A stretch of DNA of 64,000 nucleotides from Voacanga thouarsii (lineage: Eukaryota; Streptophyta; Magnoliopsida; Gentianales; Apocynaceae): contig JANUWF010003377.1 in NCBI GenBank assembly GCA_026120185.1, positions 2,739,001-2,803,000 of the forward strand, written 5' to 3'. Each line of letters opens with the position of its first letter. The first letter of the stretch is position 1. Of this stretch, positions 1 through 9,879 are shown one piece after another. The notes beneath the pieces are model-generated. The model made no database searches and was not told where the DNA came from. It saw only the letters and a program-made list of their open reading frames with translations. The translations under genes and the position numbers were made by a program.

Positions 1-226
1 CCTTAATTTATTAAACATGAATGAAGATTGGAATCTAGATAGTAATCCTATTTTCTTGAAAAGTAGATATAATTTTGAATTCTCTAAATATAGACAATGT
101 AATCATGTCTGGCAAGATTTCACAAAATTTAAAGATAGGTGTGAAATTTGTTTAAAATTCTTAGTGGAGAAACATAGGACTTATTGTATAAAATGCAACA
201 TAGCAGTGTGTCGATTTTGTACAAGA
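1..226 (+). pseudogene. Cys-rich coat-protein fragment, badna/tungro-like endogenous pararetrovirus
   Basis: The frame starting at 17 reads a cysteine cluster with spacing CX2CX11CX2CX4CX2C, ending in VCRFC near 222. That is the spacing of the second Cys-rich motif found between CP and protease in badnavirus-like polyproteins, and the type A copies in this window (near 16.4 and 41.5 kb) share it. The residues around the cysteines differ a good deal from type A, so this is probably a related but separate lineage. All six cysteines are present. The fragment stops where the 197-bp repeat begins; the stop codon at 233-235 belongs to that repeat. Confidence 0.6.
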
Positions 227-486
227 CGGTTTTGAGCTCTCTCCCTAATAGCTAGCTTTTGGTGGAGCAAGTGGCTTCCTTAAATGGTATCAGAGCCTGG
301 GCTTATCCTCACACACGTCTCGGGTTCGACTCTTGCTGAGGGCATTGTATGGGCAGTGCAACTTGGCCGCTTCGATGGGCTTGCATTGGAGTTGCACAGC
401 GAAGCGTGGTGGGTTGTATAAGACAGTTCTGAGCTCTCTCCCTAACAACTAGCTTTTGGTGGAGCAAGTGGCTTCCTTAAATGGTT
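225..486 (+). repeat. 197-bp tandem repeat, copies 1 and 2 (second truncated)
   Basis: The unit starts GACGGTTTTGAGCTC at 225 and recurs at 422, 197 bp later. Each complete unit contains TGGTATCAGAGC (285-296), which matches the complement of the plant initiator-Met tRNA 3' end, and a tRNA B-box-like GGGTTCGACTC (322-332). Copy 2 breaks off inside the TGGT of this motif. Identity between copies is high by eye. Confidence 0.85.
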
Positions 487-751
487 TACATGGAGTAGTG
501 AGGTCTTTGATCTCTCAAGACTCTCCAGTTTGATGTAATCGACTTCTTGTTTATCTGTGACTCTGAGTATTTTAGCTTATACCGCTTTCCATATAATAGT
601 GGTTATATCTTGTTACAACAACTAGAAAAGATTAAGATTATAGGAGAAAACCCTTTAGAACACTGGCAGAAAAATAAAATACTCTGCAAATTAGACATAA
701 TTAATCCTAATTTAATTATAAAGGATAAGCCTATGAACTACAATCACAATT
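487..751 (+). pseudogene. Fragment of the protease-RT linker of a badna-like polyprotein
   Basis: Positions 619-751 read a segment with GENPLEHWQK and NPNL that aligns with the region just before RT in type A (GENRTKHWQK near 21.4 kb, GENPTKH near 42.6 kb). The upstream 130 bp is not recognised. The fragment is inserted between two broken ends of the 197-bp repeat, the break lying in the TGGTATCAGAGC motif. It probably belongs to the same diverged lineage as the fragment at 1-226. Confidence 0.6.
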
Positions 752-1126
752 CAGAGCCTGGGCTTATCCTCACACACGTCTCGGGTTCGACTCTTGCTAA
801 GGGCATTGTATGGGCAGTGCAACTTGGCCGCTTCGATGGGCTTGCATCAGAGTTGCACAGCGAAGCGTGGTGGGTTGTATAAGACGGTTTTGAGCTCTCT
901 CCCTAATAGCTAGCTTTTGGTGGAGCAAGTGGCTTCCTTAAATGGTATCAGAGCTTGGGTTTATCCTCACACACGTCTCGGGTTCGACTCTTGCTGAGGG
1001 CATTGTATGGGCAGTGCAACTTGGCCGCTTCGATGGGCTTGCATCGGAGTTGCACAGCGAAGCGTGGTGGGTTGTATAAGACGGTTCTGAGCTATCTCCC
1101 TAATAGCTAGCTTTTGGTGGAGCAAT
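752..1126 (+). repeat. 197-bp tandem repeat, copies 3 to 5
   Basis: The array resumes at CAGAGCCTGGG (752). Unit starts lie at 883 and 1080, again exactly 197 bp apart. Copy 4 carries an intact TGGTATCAGAGC (943-954) and a B-box-like GGGTTCGACTC near 980. Copy 5 ends at about 1126 in GGTGGAGCAA, where unrelated sequence starts. Confidence 0.85.
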
Positions 1127-1299
1127 ATTTTTAACACACACCAGTGCAAGCAAGTATTGCGGAATCTCTCGATTAAATTAGTTGGGTTTAGTGAGAGAAG
1201 GAATGGTTATTTATAACCATCCTTACTTGCCCTTTCGAAAAGTCAAGGGACAAACAGAAATAGAATGTTGGGAGCCAATAGGCTATTGAGGAGTTGAAG
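1127..1299 (-). promoter_or_regulatory. Possible promoter stretch with TATA-like palindrome
   Basis: GGTTATTTATAACC (1205-1218) is nearly palindromic and reads TTATAAATAA on the minus strand, followed by a CT-rich stretch that could hold a start site. It lies downstream, on the minus strand, of the type B linker. No coding sequence is visible. The promoter reading rests only on the TATA-like string. Confidence 0.25.
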
Positions 1300-2048
1300 G
1301 AGAGGTTGATTCTAGGATAATAGATTTCTCTATTTTAGCTATCATTTTTTGAAGTTTAGTGAGAAGAAGCTTATCTGAAATCTTTTTGCTGAGCTCTTTC
1401 CTGTATTGGAGAGGAATCTCATAAGTTTTGAAAAAAGGAGTGGAAGAAGTACTAGATACAGGTTATCCTGTGTAGAAGGAGTACTCGGTTTTGAAATTAA
1501 ATATTTACCAATAGTTTGCAAATATTTGTTTGTATAATTACTTTGTTCACAAAGATTTTGAATGTCTTTTGGATGAAGTATATCACCCTCTTTGTCATTT
1601 CTTTTAAAAAGAGAGGCATCAATTTGCTCAGTCCCAAAAAGAATTTTGATCTTCTAGCCAAGAGGAAATTCAAAAGAAATAGTTGTTCCTTGGGTAGTTT
1701 GCCAAAGTTTTGAAACATTGAAAGTTGAAGCAAAAGGATAATCAATTTTTTGAACATCAGCATAAGCATCAAACCATAAAAGGAAGTCAATTTATCTTTG
1801 CACTGAATTAAAAATTCATAATAAGAATTTTATACCTATTGTCTAGCAGATCCTTGATATTGTTCAAAGAACTAAGTTTTTTTTTTGAAACATTTAAAGG
1901 GGAACAGAATTCTTCTCTAAGTTTTAGTTTGTCAATTACAAAAGGAATTTGTAAATCAGTTTGTAAAGTATTGAGCTCTGCAATCATAGTAGAATGGCTT
2001 GGAGATGCATGACTTTCTGATTCAATATCATCTTAATAAGGTCGTATT
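1300..2048 (-). pseudogene. Type B (Florendovirus-like) polyprotein linker between MP and CP
   Basis: Read on the minus strand across frameshifts, this shows LQTDLQIPFVIDKLKLREEF near 1950, DYPFAST, EQSNYTNKYLQTIG near 1530 and a charged tail. The succession 'LPFV..KLRE', 'DYPFS', 'NNYTN..TI' is what I recall for the region between movement protein and coat protein in Florendovirus-type endogenous viruses. Several stops and at least two frameshifts are present. The right border is a chimeric joint with type A protease sequence. Confidence 0.55.
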
Positions 2049-2282
2049 GCATAAAATCTAATCCCATTATTAAATTATACTGAGTTTGTCTAAGATAAAT
2101 TTCAAGAACATAATGAGGTTGTATATAAGAAATTGAAGAGATTTTAAAATGAAAGGATATATTTTTTTTACTGATTTACTGTACCTAAATATTTTTCCAT
2201 CCATCTGAGCTACTTCAGTTATAGTACTAGTAGTTGTATGATATTCTCTAGGTATTATGGTAGTATTAAGGACTGAATTACT
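2049..2282 (-). pseudogene. Type A protease fragment, active site lost
   Basis: The minus strand reads SNSVLNTTIIPREYHTT and later LDFM, matching the retropepsin-like domain of type A at 20.74-21.1 kb. The DTGC active-site segment that should precede SNSVLN is absent because the fragment is cut at about 2282. It lies between a type B primer-binding-site piece and the type B linker, where a type B movement protein would be expected. Confidence 0.65.
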
Positions 2283-2329
2283 AGGTAATGCAATTTGAAC
2301 ACTTGGCTCTGATACCAATTCAGAAAGTA
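2283..2329 (-). other. Type B primer-binding-site fragment
   Basis: GGCTCTGATACCA (2305-2317) is the reverse complement of TGGTATCAGAGCC, the initiator-Met tRNA site. The flanks match the intact type B site at 5580-5615 (AAGTGTTCAAATTGC). Here it is fused directly to the truncated RT on one side and to the type A protease piece on the other. Confidence 0.7.
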
Positions 2330-3083
2330 GTTTGGATGCACTCACTACCAGCCAATTTTTCGTGATAATTTCACGAAAAAGACGTAAATGTTTTAAATGT
2401 TGATCAAAGGATTCACTAAAAATTAAGACATCATCAATATAAACAATGCTGAATGATGTATAAGAATTAAAGATATCGTTCATAACTCTCTGGAATTCAC
2501 TAGGGGCATATTTTAAACTAAAGGGCATGACATTCCATTCATATTGACCAAAGGGAACATTAAAGGCTATTTTATATCTATCTTCTTCTTTAATCTGAAT
2601 TTGCTAAAATCCTGATTTCATATCAAATTTACTATAAAGAATTGCTTTATATGTTCTTTTCAACAAATCACGTTTATTTGGGATTGGATATCTTATCCAT
2701 TTTAAAGCTTTATTTAATGGCTTATAATTAATGACTAATTAAGGGACACCTCGCTCTTTTTCAGCATTATTGTTAACATAAAAGGCTGCAAAAGACCAAG
2801 GTGATCTTGATTCTCTAATTAAGGCTTTTTGTAATAAAGCTTGAATTTCTTACTTGCAATATTCAACCAATTCTTGATTCATTTGTATTGGCCTAGCTTT
2901 TGTAGGTATCATTGATTCATCAAAATTATCAATATAGGGGAGACTGATCATATGCTTTTTTCTTTCCCAAAAAGCAGTAGGGACATCAGAACAAATTTGA
3001 TGCTCGAAATCTTTTCGGATAGATTCGATCTTATCCTGAATGTCTTTTAGCTGTAGTTGTTCTTGGATTCTTGTATATTTCAC
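2330..3083 (-). pseudogene. Type B reverse transcriptase, truncated
   Basis: On the minus strand this gives a caulimovirid RT: LVINYKPLNKALK, RYPIPNKRDLL, SKFDMKSGF, FGQYEWNVMPF and the catalytic YIDD (about 2427-2441). Family knowledge: RT copies pregenomic RNA into DNA. Stops break the frame near 2600 and 2850. The domain ends at VSASKL; the thumb and RNase H are missing because the primer-binding-site fragment follows. The lost part is represented on the plus strand at 4908-5541. Confidence 0.8.
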
Positions 3084-3584
3084 ATATTCCTTTTAAAAAG
3101 CTATTTGCTTTTCTCGACAAAGAATCTTCTTTTTCAAAAGATTGATATCTTTGGTTTGTGGACTTTGTACAAAGGAAAAGGTGACTCTTACGGATCCAAT
3201 ATCCGTATGGACACCGTGTTGGTCTACAGCAAAATGGTATATTTGGGTTAGGAATGGAGTTCCTAAAATTACATCTTGACTTAAATCCTTAAGGATTAAG
3301 AAAGAGTTTACAAAATAAAACTGCTTATTGCATATATGAGCATTAGATAGTTTATAATTAATTTTTAGCTGTTCTCCAGTTGCAGTATATAATTTAGAAC
3401 CTGTTTTTTCTAAATATTTGGTAGGAATAAGTCCATCACAAATGCAGTTTTGGTCTGCACCAGAATCAAGGAGAGCAACTATCTGAATTGAAAAATCTCC
3501 TATTTTAAGGAGGACAGCAATGTACCATTTTTGAAAAGTAATTTGACAAGTGGCTGAAATATAATATGGATTTTTCTCATTTTG
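3084..3584 (-). pseudogene. Type B retropepsin-like protease
   Basis: The minus strand reads LLDSGADQNC (around 3445-3468), an aspartic-protease active site (DSGA), then LSQDVILGTPFL, the usual second hydrophobic-Gly motif. It sits between the coiled-coil segment and RT, the usual caulimovirid place. A stop near 3090 separates it from RT. It would have cut the polyprotein. Confidence 0.75.
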
Positions 3585-3881
3585 TTATGTTTCGATATCT
3601 GATAAGGAGGTAGGATTAGAAGTATCGATTAAAGGTTTTTCAAAATTGAGTTGAACTAAATCTGTATTTATTTGATTAATATAAAAAATTCTTTGAGTGT
3701 TCTGATCCTTTAACCATTTAATTTCTTGTTTTAATTCTTTAATTTCTAAATGTAATTCCTGTACGGATATGGAGGGTTCTTTATGTTTTCCTTTAAATTT
3801 GTCAAATACTTCTTTTAAATTATATAGTTCTACTTGCACTTTAGGATTAAGAACTAAATCTTTGACTTTTAACTGATTCAT
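3585..3881 (-). pseudogene. Type B segment between CP and protease, coiled-coil
   Basis: An open frame of 98 residues with heptad-like Leu/Ile and Lys/Glu content (LHLEIKELKQEIKWLKDQN), likely a coiled coil. It overlaps the end of the CP frame by about 35 bases, which suggests a frameshift within one former polyprotein. No enzyme motif is visible. Confidence 0.5.
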
Positions 3882-4907
3882 CCTGAATATGATCTAGGAG
3901 TTCAAAGAAGAGTTCTTTATTTGCACGAGTGATTACATTAACTTGATCACGAGGTTTAGTACTAAGCATGAAGAGCTCTCCTATTGCACAGGTACATAAA
4001 CCTGTACAATTACAAGAGGATTTTTCACTTGAATCGGTTTCAGAAGAATTTTCTTGAATTTCAAATATTTCTTCAATTTCACTATCACTAGTGTCAGATG
4101 ACTGGGATGAATCATTTTGGTAAAGGATTTGGTTAATTTGATCTAAAGTATCTTTGGGTAAAGATAGTTGATTTACCTTTTTCTTCTTTTTTGCTTTGAG
4201 CTTACATTCATCTGCTTTATGTCCTCTTTTTCTGCAAAAATAGCATTTAATTGTATCTTTAGAAGACTTATTTTTTGCTTTCTTTTTAAAAGGATTTAAA
4301 GGTTTTTCTTTTCTATCTTTTCTAAAGCTTTTCCTTTTGGATTTCTGTGTAAGCTTTTTAGATGGTGGAGTTATTGGGGAATATCCAAAGATTTCACAGA
4401 AGTTTCCTAATTCCTTTTTAGATTTCTTATGATATGATTCCATTTGAGATTTAAGTTTGAGATCGGTACAGAGGTCTGTACCTGCTTGGTTTATATAGCT
4501 AATTAACTGACCATATGCTAAATAGTCATAAGGAATTGTATTGCCAAAATCTAATTCAAGTTTTTGCCTGACTTTTTCTGCAAATAAAGGAGGTAAGCCT
4601 GAAATAAATCGTTCTTTCCAGAACGCATGATGACAGTCTGTTCTTAACATTACTTTCTGTTGAAACATATCTTTGTACCATCTAAAATCGTGTAATTTTG
4701 GGCAAGTTAGGTTAGTGAGGATTTCAGAACTTCTATCAGCTAATTGTTGAGGATTTCCGACAAAATGTTGGGTTAGGGTAAACATAAAGGTATTTAAACA
4801 ATCAGAAACCATTTATGTTGCTTGACTAGGTTGACCATTAACATTTTGGATTATTTTGGTCTGGATTTTGGTGGCATTTAAAATCTCTTGACGTTGTTGC
4901 TCAGTAA
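3847..4907 (-). pseudogene. Type B coat protein with zinc knuckle
   Basis: The longest open part (321 residues from 4812) shows DFRWYKDMFQQKVMLRTDC, FWKERFISGLP, FAEKVRQKLE, a Lys-rich stretch and a CCHC zinc knuckle CYFCRKRGHKADEC near 4205-4245, followed by an acidic Ser-rich tail and CNCTGLCTC. This is the classic caulimovirid CP order and most resembles Florendovirus/Petuvirus-type CPs as I know them. The frame continues upstream to about 4905 (LTEQQRQEILNA) across one stop. At 4905-4915 it meets a plus-strand RT copy head to head. Confidence 0.75.
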
Positions 4908-5541
4908 GGTAGTTTATACATCATTCAGCATTGTTTATATTGATGATGTCTTAATCTTTAGTGAATCCTTTGATCAACATTTAAAATATTTACGTCTTTT
5001 TCGTGAAATTATCACGAAAAATGGGCTGGTAGTGAGTGCATCCAAACTAAAACTTTGCCAAACCCAAATCCGTTTCCTAGGTCATGATTTAACTCAAGGA
5101 ACCTATAAACCAATTTGCAAAGCAATAGAATTTGCAGACAGATTTCCTGATGAAATAAAGGACAAAACCCAACTTCAAAGATTTTTAGGATGTTTAAACT
5201 ATATCTCAAATTTCATTCCAAACCTCAGACAAATCTGTGAACCGTTGTATAAACAACTTCGCAAAGATCCAATCCCTTGGGGTTTAGAGCAAACCCAAAT
5301 AGTCAAAAAGATAAAACAGATTGTTAAAAAACTCCCTTGTTTAGGAATCCCAGATCCAACTGCTTTTATGATTGTAGAAACAAATACCTTAGAACTTAGT
5401 TATGGAGGTATTCTCAAACAAAGAAAACTCAATTCCTCTTCAGAACAGTTAGTTAGATATCATTATGGTATTTGGCTTTCAAGTCAAAAGAATTACAGTA
5501 CAATTAATTTAAACCCCTCCCAATTGAAAGTTTTAATTTAA
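4908..5541 (+). pseudogene. Type B reverse transcriptase C-terminal part and RNase H N-terminal part
   Basis: An open frame reads YIDDVLIFS, then FLGHDLTQGTYKPI, LQRFLGCLNYISNFIPN, and into RNase H (VETNTLELSYGGILK, where the first catalytic Asp is Asn: usually ETDAS). It ends at TINLNPSQLKVLI, near the second catalytic Glu, so RNase H is incomplete. The first 120 bases repeat the minus-strand RT at 2.33-2.45 kb, so the two RT pieces form an inverted repeat. Confidence 0.75.
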
Positions 5542-5578
5542 ATCAGAAGATTTGGCATTGAAATATCCCTGGGTTCTC

Positions 5579-5909
5579 AATTGGTATCAGAGCTAAGTGT
5601 TCAAATTGCTTGATCATAAACATTCTATGATTTGCAAAATCATGTCCGAGTAAGTTCATTTACTTTCTTTCTCTGAATCTTGCATGATGTAGTTTAATCC
5701 GCTTTCTTTTGTTCTCAAGTGTTATGCCTTTTCTTATGTTTCTTCTAGTATTCTTAAACTATGATGGTTGATAGTCACCTGTGAGAGCAGCTAGTATGTT
5801 GGTCAGCCTAGAACCGTTGGACTAGGTTGTTGTTAGCCAAGAGTGGCGTTATGTTAGCCTTGACCCGGGGGTGGTCCCATATCTCTCAACCATAAGCATA
5901 GTATTCTAG
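5579..5909 (+). promoter_or_regulatory. Type B primer-binding site and leader
   Basis: TGGTATCAGAGC (5582-5593) is a perfect match to the plant initiator-Met primer site used by caulimovirids and many LTR elements. About 320 bases of non-coding leader follow before the movement-protein frame, including CCTAGAACCGTTGGACTAGG, which can fold on itself. No TATA box is seen here; sequence upstream is RNase H, so the intergenic region was lost. Confidence 0.65.
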
Positions 5910-6405
5910 GTGTGTCCTGAGAAGAAACAAAGAAACATAGGTTACGACAAAACTCTAAAGAACAATAGAACTCGTATTATCTACTCTAACACAGATAAAG
6001 AGAGAGAAAGTAATCTTCCTACTCAGGCCTCCAATCTTTCAGATATTAATATTGAATCAGTAAATGACCTAGAAATCAGCACTCAACTAGATAAAGTTGA
6101 ATCCAGACTAATGAATTGGAATCTACCTATAGAAAAATTTGACAAGATCTATGAAAAATGAATGTTTGATTTAGTTCAAAACTATAGAATCAAAACCACC
6201 GAAAAAATAGTTTCAATAAATCAGCCCTATGGTACAATCTAGCTTCTAAACCCAGAAACCTTAGAACATCATAGAAAAAATAAATATCGATACCTTCACA
6301 TAGGATTAGTTCAAGTAGCTATTAAACCACTATACCGTCTAGGTATTAATGCTCCAATCTGCCTTCTTCTAAGAGATAGTAGGCATCTAGAATTTCTATC
6401 TAAAA
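5910..6405 (+). pseudogene. Type B movement protein, N-terminal half
   Basis: The frame opens at 5910 with a basic N-terminus and continues past a TGA at 6159-6161 and another stop near 6240 into YLHIGLVQVAIKPLYRLG, a core motif of caulimovirid 30K-type movement proteins (cell-to-cell movement through plasmodesmata). It is cut at about 6405 and joined to inverted linker sequence. It follows the primer site and leader, as expected for the first gene. Confidence 0.7.
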
Positions 6406-6557
6406 TTTAAAGGGGAATATAATTCTTCTCTAAGTTTTAGTTTGTCAATTACAAAAGGAATTTGTAAATCAGTTTGTAAAGTATTGAGCTCTCCAATCAT
6501 AGTAGAATGGCTTGGAGATGCAAGACTTTCTGATTCAATATCATCTTAATAAGGTCG
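6406..6557 (-). pseudogene. Type B linker fragment, second copy of the A/B chimera
   Basis: This nearly repeats 1897-2048 (minus-strand LQTDLQIPFVIDKLKLREEF) and joins type A protease at the same base as the copy at 2.05 kb. Confidence 0.65.
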
Positions 6558-8421
6558 CATTGCATTAAATCTAATCCTATTATTAAATTATACTGAGTTG
6601 GTCTAAGATAAATTTCAAGAACATAATGAGGTTGTATATAAGAAATTGAAGAGATTTTAAAATGAAAGGATATATTTTTTTTACTGATTTACTGTACCTA
6701 AATATTTTTCCATCCATCTGAGCTACTTCAGTTATAGTACTAGTAGTTGTATGATATTCTCTAGGTATTATGGTAGTATTGAGGACTGAATTACTACAAC
6801 CAGTATCAATTAAGGCTAGTATTTCTATTTCTCTAGTTCCTATTTTAATTAAAACAAGAATATCTATCCTGTTAGTTTTATTGTTTTTCGTTCTATCTAA
6901 AATTTCTATATTCGGAGTATAACCATTTTCAATTATTTGAACCTATTCAGTATTTTTTTTATACACATGATCTTCTAGTTGGCCTATCTTTTGTTCTACT
7001 ATCCTAATCCTTCTTTCTAAATGATGTTCTATAGGATCCCCGCTTTGTTTTTGTTTTCCTTTCTTTATTAGTTTAATTCTATATTTTGTTTTTCTAGGCA
7101 AAATTTACAAGCTTCTTGTAAACAACTACTACATTGCCATCTAAGTGCTAAAGAGGGACATTTTTCACATAAATAACAAGGTTTGCTATCTGATCATTTC
7201 TTATGTATCCAATCATGTTCACAATTTACAAGGACTAATTCTTGAAGGGTATCGGTTATATTATCTAATTGAGTCAAATAAGACAATTGATTTTTTGGTG
7301 ACCGAGTATTAGTTATTTCTTCTACAAAATCTAAATATTCTATTTCATCACTGGACTCAAGATACTGAGAGTCTATATCATCAATAGAGATTATGCTTTA
7401 TACACTTTCTGAATCTGACATATATTCATCTACATCAATAATATCTTTATTAACACATTCCACTATTGTAGTTTCTTTATTATATAGATTATTTTTTCTA
7501 GTACAGTCTCTTGCTAGATGATTAGGCTGACCACAACTCTAACACTGAAATTTATTTTTATACGTTCTAGTTTTTCTAAATTTTCTAACATGCCTATCTT
7601 TGTTTAAATAAGGTCTTCTAGCTGAAGATTTTCTAAGGTAGTATTTTTTTTCTTTTAATATTTCATTTTTGGTTTTCTATATATTTTCCTTGAATTTTGT
7701 TGACCATATTGTTGAGGAGTATAAATATTTTTACAAAAACTATATTCTCCTTTTAGTTGTTTTTGTATTTGTATGAATGTACATTTTTTTGCTAATTTCA
7801 TAACTATAAATTTTATACAGGTAGCTATATTTTTTGTATGTGCTACATTCTAATTATATGTTTTATAACTTTTATATATTTCTTCTCCTAAAGGTCTTGG
7901 TAGTTTTAAAAATAATTTTTCTAAATTTGATTCTTCATAAAAACATACTGCATGTCAACTTTTATTGTTGCTATAAGTTCTTTTTAATGTCTTTCCATCC
8001 TTTATCTAATATTGTTAATAAAACTTTAGTTCATTATCCAGATCTTGCTAATCCTTTGATTCTTATTAGTATTAGTCCTAAATGCATATAAGTATATGTA
8101 TTTGTTAAATTTTTAAGACTTTCAGTAGTGACTAATTTTAATGTTCTACGTTCTATAGTTACTGGCAAAGGTTCTTCTCTACTAGATCTAAATAAACCTA
8201 TATGAGATTGTAACTAGCCTACTTAACATAATCTTCTAGGATTTAATAAATCTATATCATGATTTCTATAAATTTCCACATCTCTATTTACATCTATAAC
8301 TTCTTCTAACTGAATTTGTCCATTTTCTCTAGATTGTCAAATCCTTCCCAAAAAGGGAAGTTTCTACACTAGTATTTTCATTTAAAGTCCTACTTGGTCC
8401 CGAAAACGATAGTCTCCTCAT
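6558..8421 (-). pseudogene. A1 ORF3 polyprotein, internally deleted (MP, CP end, zinc knuckle, Cys-rich, PR)
   Basis: On the minus strand the ORF starts at the ATG at 8421-8419, runs through an MP region with many stops, then jumps at about 7960 from the MP (after a 'RWKD' equivalent) to the CP end (CFYEESNLEKLFLKLP). A broken zinc-knuckle region (about 7560), the Cys-rich domain (7.1-7.2 kb) and a protease with LIDTGC (near 6800) follow. RT and RNase H are absent because type B sequence replaces them at 6557. The MP-CP deletion equals roughly 1.5 kb of the A3 copy. Confidence 0.65.
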
Positions 8422-8769
8422 AATTTCTATAAATGACTTGTTTTTTCACCACTTAACTTTTTTGAAGATAAATATCCAAATTTATAAGTTATTTTCTTTT
8501 TCTGTTTTCTTTCAACAGAAATTTTACTAAATTTATCTGTTAATTTGTCTATTTCTTTTTCTAGACTTAAGGCTGCTAGTCTTTTTTCTAGCCTTTCTAA
8601 GTTTTCACAGATTTTAATTAATAATGCAATTTTAATATTATTTTGTTTTGGATATATTTTGTTTGAATTAGACGTTCCTATATAATCAGTAAGGGCTAAA
8701 GTTTCTAAATGATACCTTTTTTAATTCTACAAGGCACTTTTTACAATCAATATTATCTTCTAAAGACAT
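8422..8769 (-). pseudogene. A1 ORF2, virion-associated-protein-like
   Basis: The ATG lies at 8769-8767 (MSLEDN in the minus frame), overlapping the ORF1 stop as TAATG. Downstream comes a Leu/Lys heptad stretch (EKLERLEKRLAALSLEKE) typical of the small coiled-coil ORF2 of badna/tungro-like viruses. The in-frame TAG just before the ORF3 ATG is shared by A3, A4 and A5, so it is probably the natural stop. Frameshifts break this copy. Confidence 0.55.
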
Positions 8770-9235
8770 TAACTAAGAATAAGCTTTTCTATATTTTTTT
8801 AATGTTTTATTTATGTCCAACAAAGATTTTTCTAGTTTCTGAGAATGTTTTCCAAAATTGATTAATATTTCTTTATATTAACTAGTTTCTTATGTTAAAT
8901 ATTCTAAGGTTTTTAGTCTTCATATTATAAAATTATTTTGTTCCTTAATATATTCTAAATTTTGTGCTAATTGTTCTAATAGCTTATTTTTGTCTTTAAT
9001 TTATTTAAATACAATGTCCTAAATTTTAGAAATTTTCTTTTCGAGCTTCTATTTTTTCTGCAAGACTAATTACTAAATCGATAAGACTATTAATTTGTTG
9101 ATTCTCACCATGCAAATTATGCAAATATTGAGAAGGAAAATAACAAGTTTGCCGATGTTTATTACTATAAATTATGTTTTGAGTTTTTCCTTCAAGTTTA
9201 AAATTTAAATATTCTATTCGTCTAATATCTGTCAT
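8767..9235 (-). pseudogene. A1 ORF1 small protein
   Basis: The minus-strand start at 9235 reads MTDIRRIEYLNFKLEGKTQN, open for 69 residues and then broken. The homologous A4 frame spans 155 codons plus stop. The product has no enzyme motif and a helical, coiled-coil-like C-terminal half. By position (first ORF after the leader) it corresponds to badna/tungro ORF1. Confidence 0.55.
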
Positions 9236-9626
9236 ATACTAGGCTGAATTTAAGATTTCTAATCTTTTTATTAACAAGCTATTTTCTATAGTGAGATTGT
9301 ATATTCTATTACTGAGTTAGAAAAAGTCAAAAGAACATGGATCAATAAAAACAAGCAAGTGTGAATATCTTTTAATAAGATTTTTATCAGTTTTTGTTCT
9401 ATTTTTTTAAATGGTAAATACACAACATAAAATTAAGCTGAACTTAATAATGCTAATTGTCTACGAATATCAGTAAGTTCTAAGTTTAACGTATAAATAG
9501 TATAAATATACAACTTAATATTAAGATCATAAGGATCAGTGGTTCTAAGCAGATTTTTGTATATCACAAGAAGTTTCAATGTACTTTTTAATTGAACTTT
9601 TAAGTCACTTAGACAAAGAATAAGTA
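9236..9626 (-). promoter_or_regulatory. A1 leader region
   Basis: Non-coding sequence matching the leader of A5 (37556-37960). It carries AGTTCTAAGTTTAA at about 9476-9489, one arm of an inverted repeat whose other arm begins the A2 leader at 9627. No primer site is present here. Confidence 0.55.
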
Positions 9627-9879
9627 TTAAACTTAGAACTTATTGATATTCATAGACAATTAGCATTATTCAGTTCAGCTTAATTTTATGTTGTGTATTT
9701 ACCATTTAAAAAATAGAATAATAACTAATAAAAATCTTATTAAAAGATATTCATGCTTGCTTGTTTTTATTGATCCATATTCTTTTGACTTTTTCCAACT
9801 CAGAAATAGAATGTATAATCTCTCTATAGAAAATAGCTTGTTAATAAAAAGATTAGAAATATTAAATTCAGTCTAGTAT
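9627..9879 (+). promoter_or_regulatory. A2 leader region
   Basis: Mirror image of the A1 leader: AAACTTAGAACTTATTGA and on to a region ending just before the ORF1 start at 9880. A1 and A2 are thus joined head to head through their leaders. Confidence 0.55.

Noticed and set aside
280..340. tRNA gene in the 197-bp repeat
   Set aside because: A B-box-like string and the Met-tRNA primer motif are present, but no cloverleaf or acceptor stem can be drawn; it is primer-site-like, not a tRNA.
225..1126. CRISPR array
   Set aside because: Units are 197 bp and contiguous without variable spacers; context is a plant genome.
7834..8091. 85-residue plus-strand open frame in A1
   Set aside because: Antisense shadow of the type A MP/CP sequence on the minus strand.
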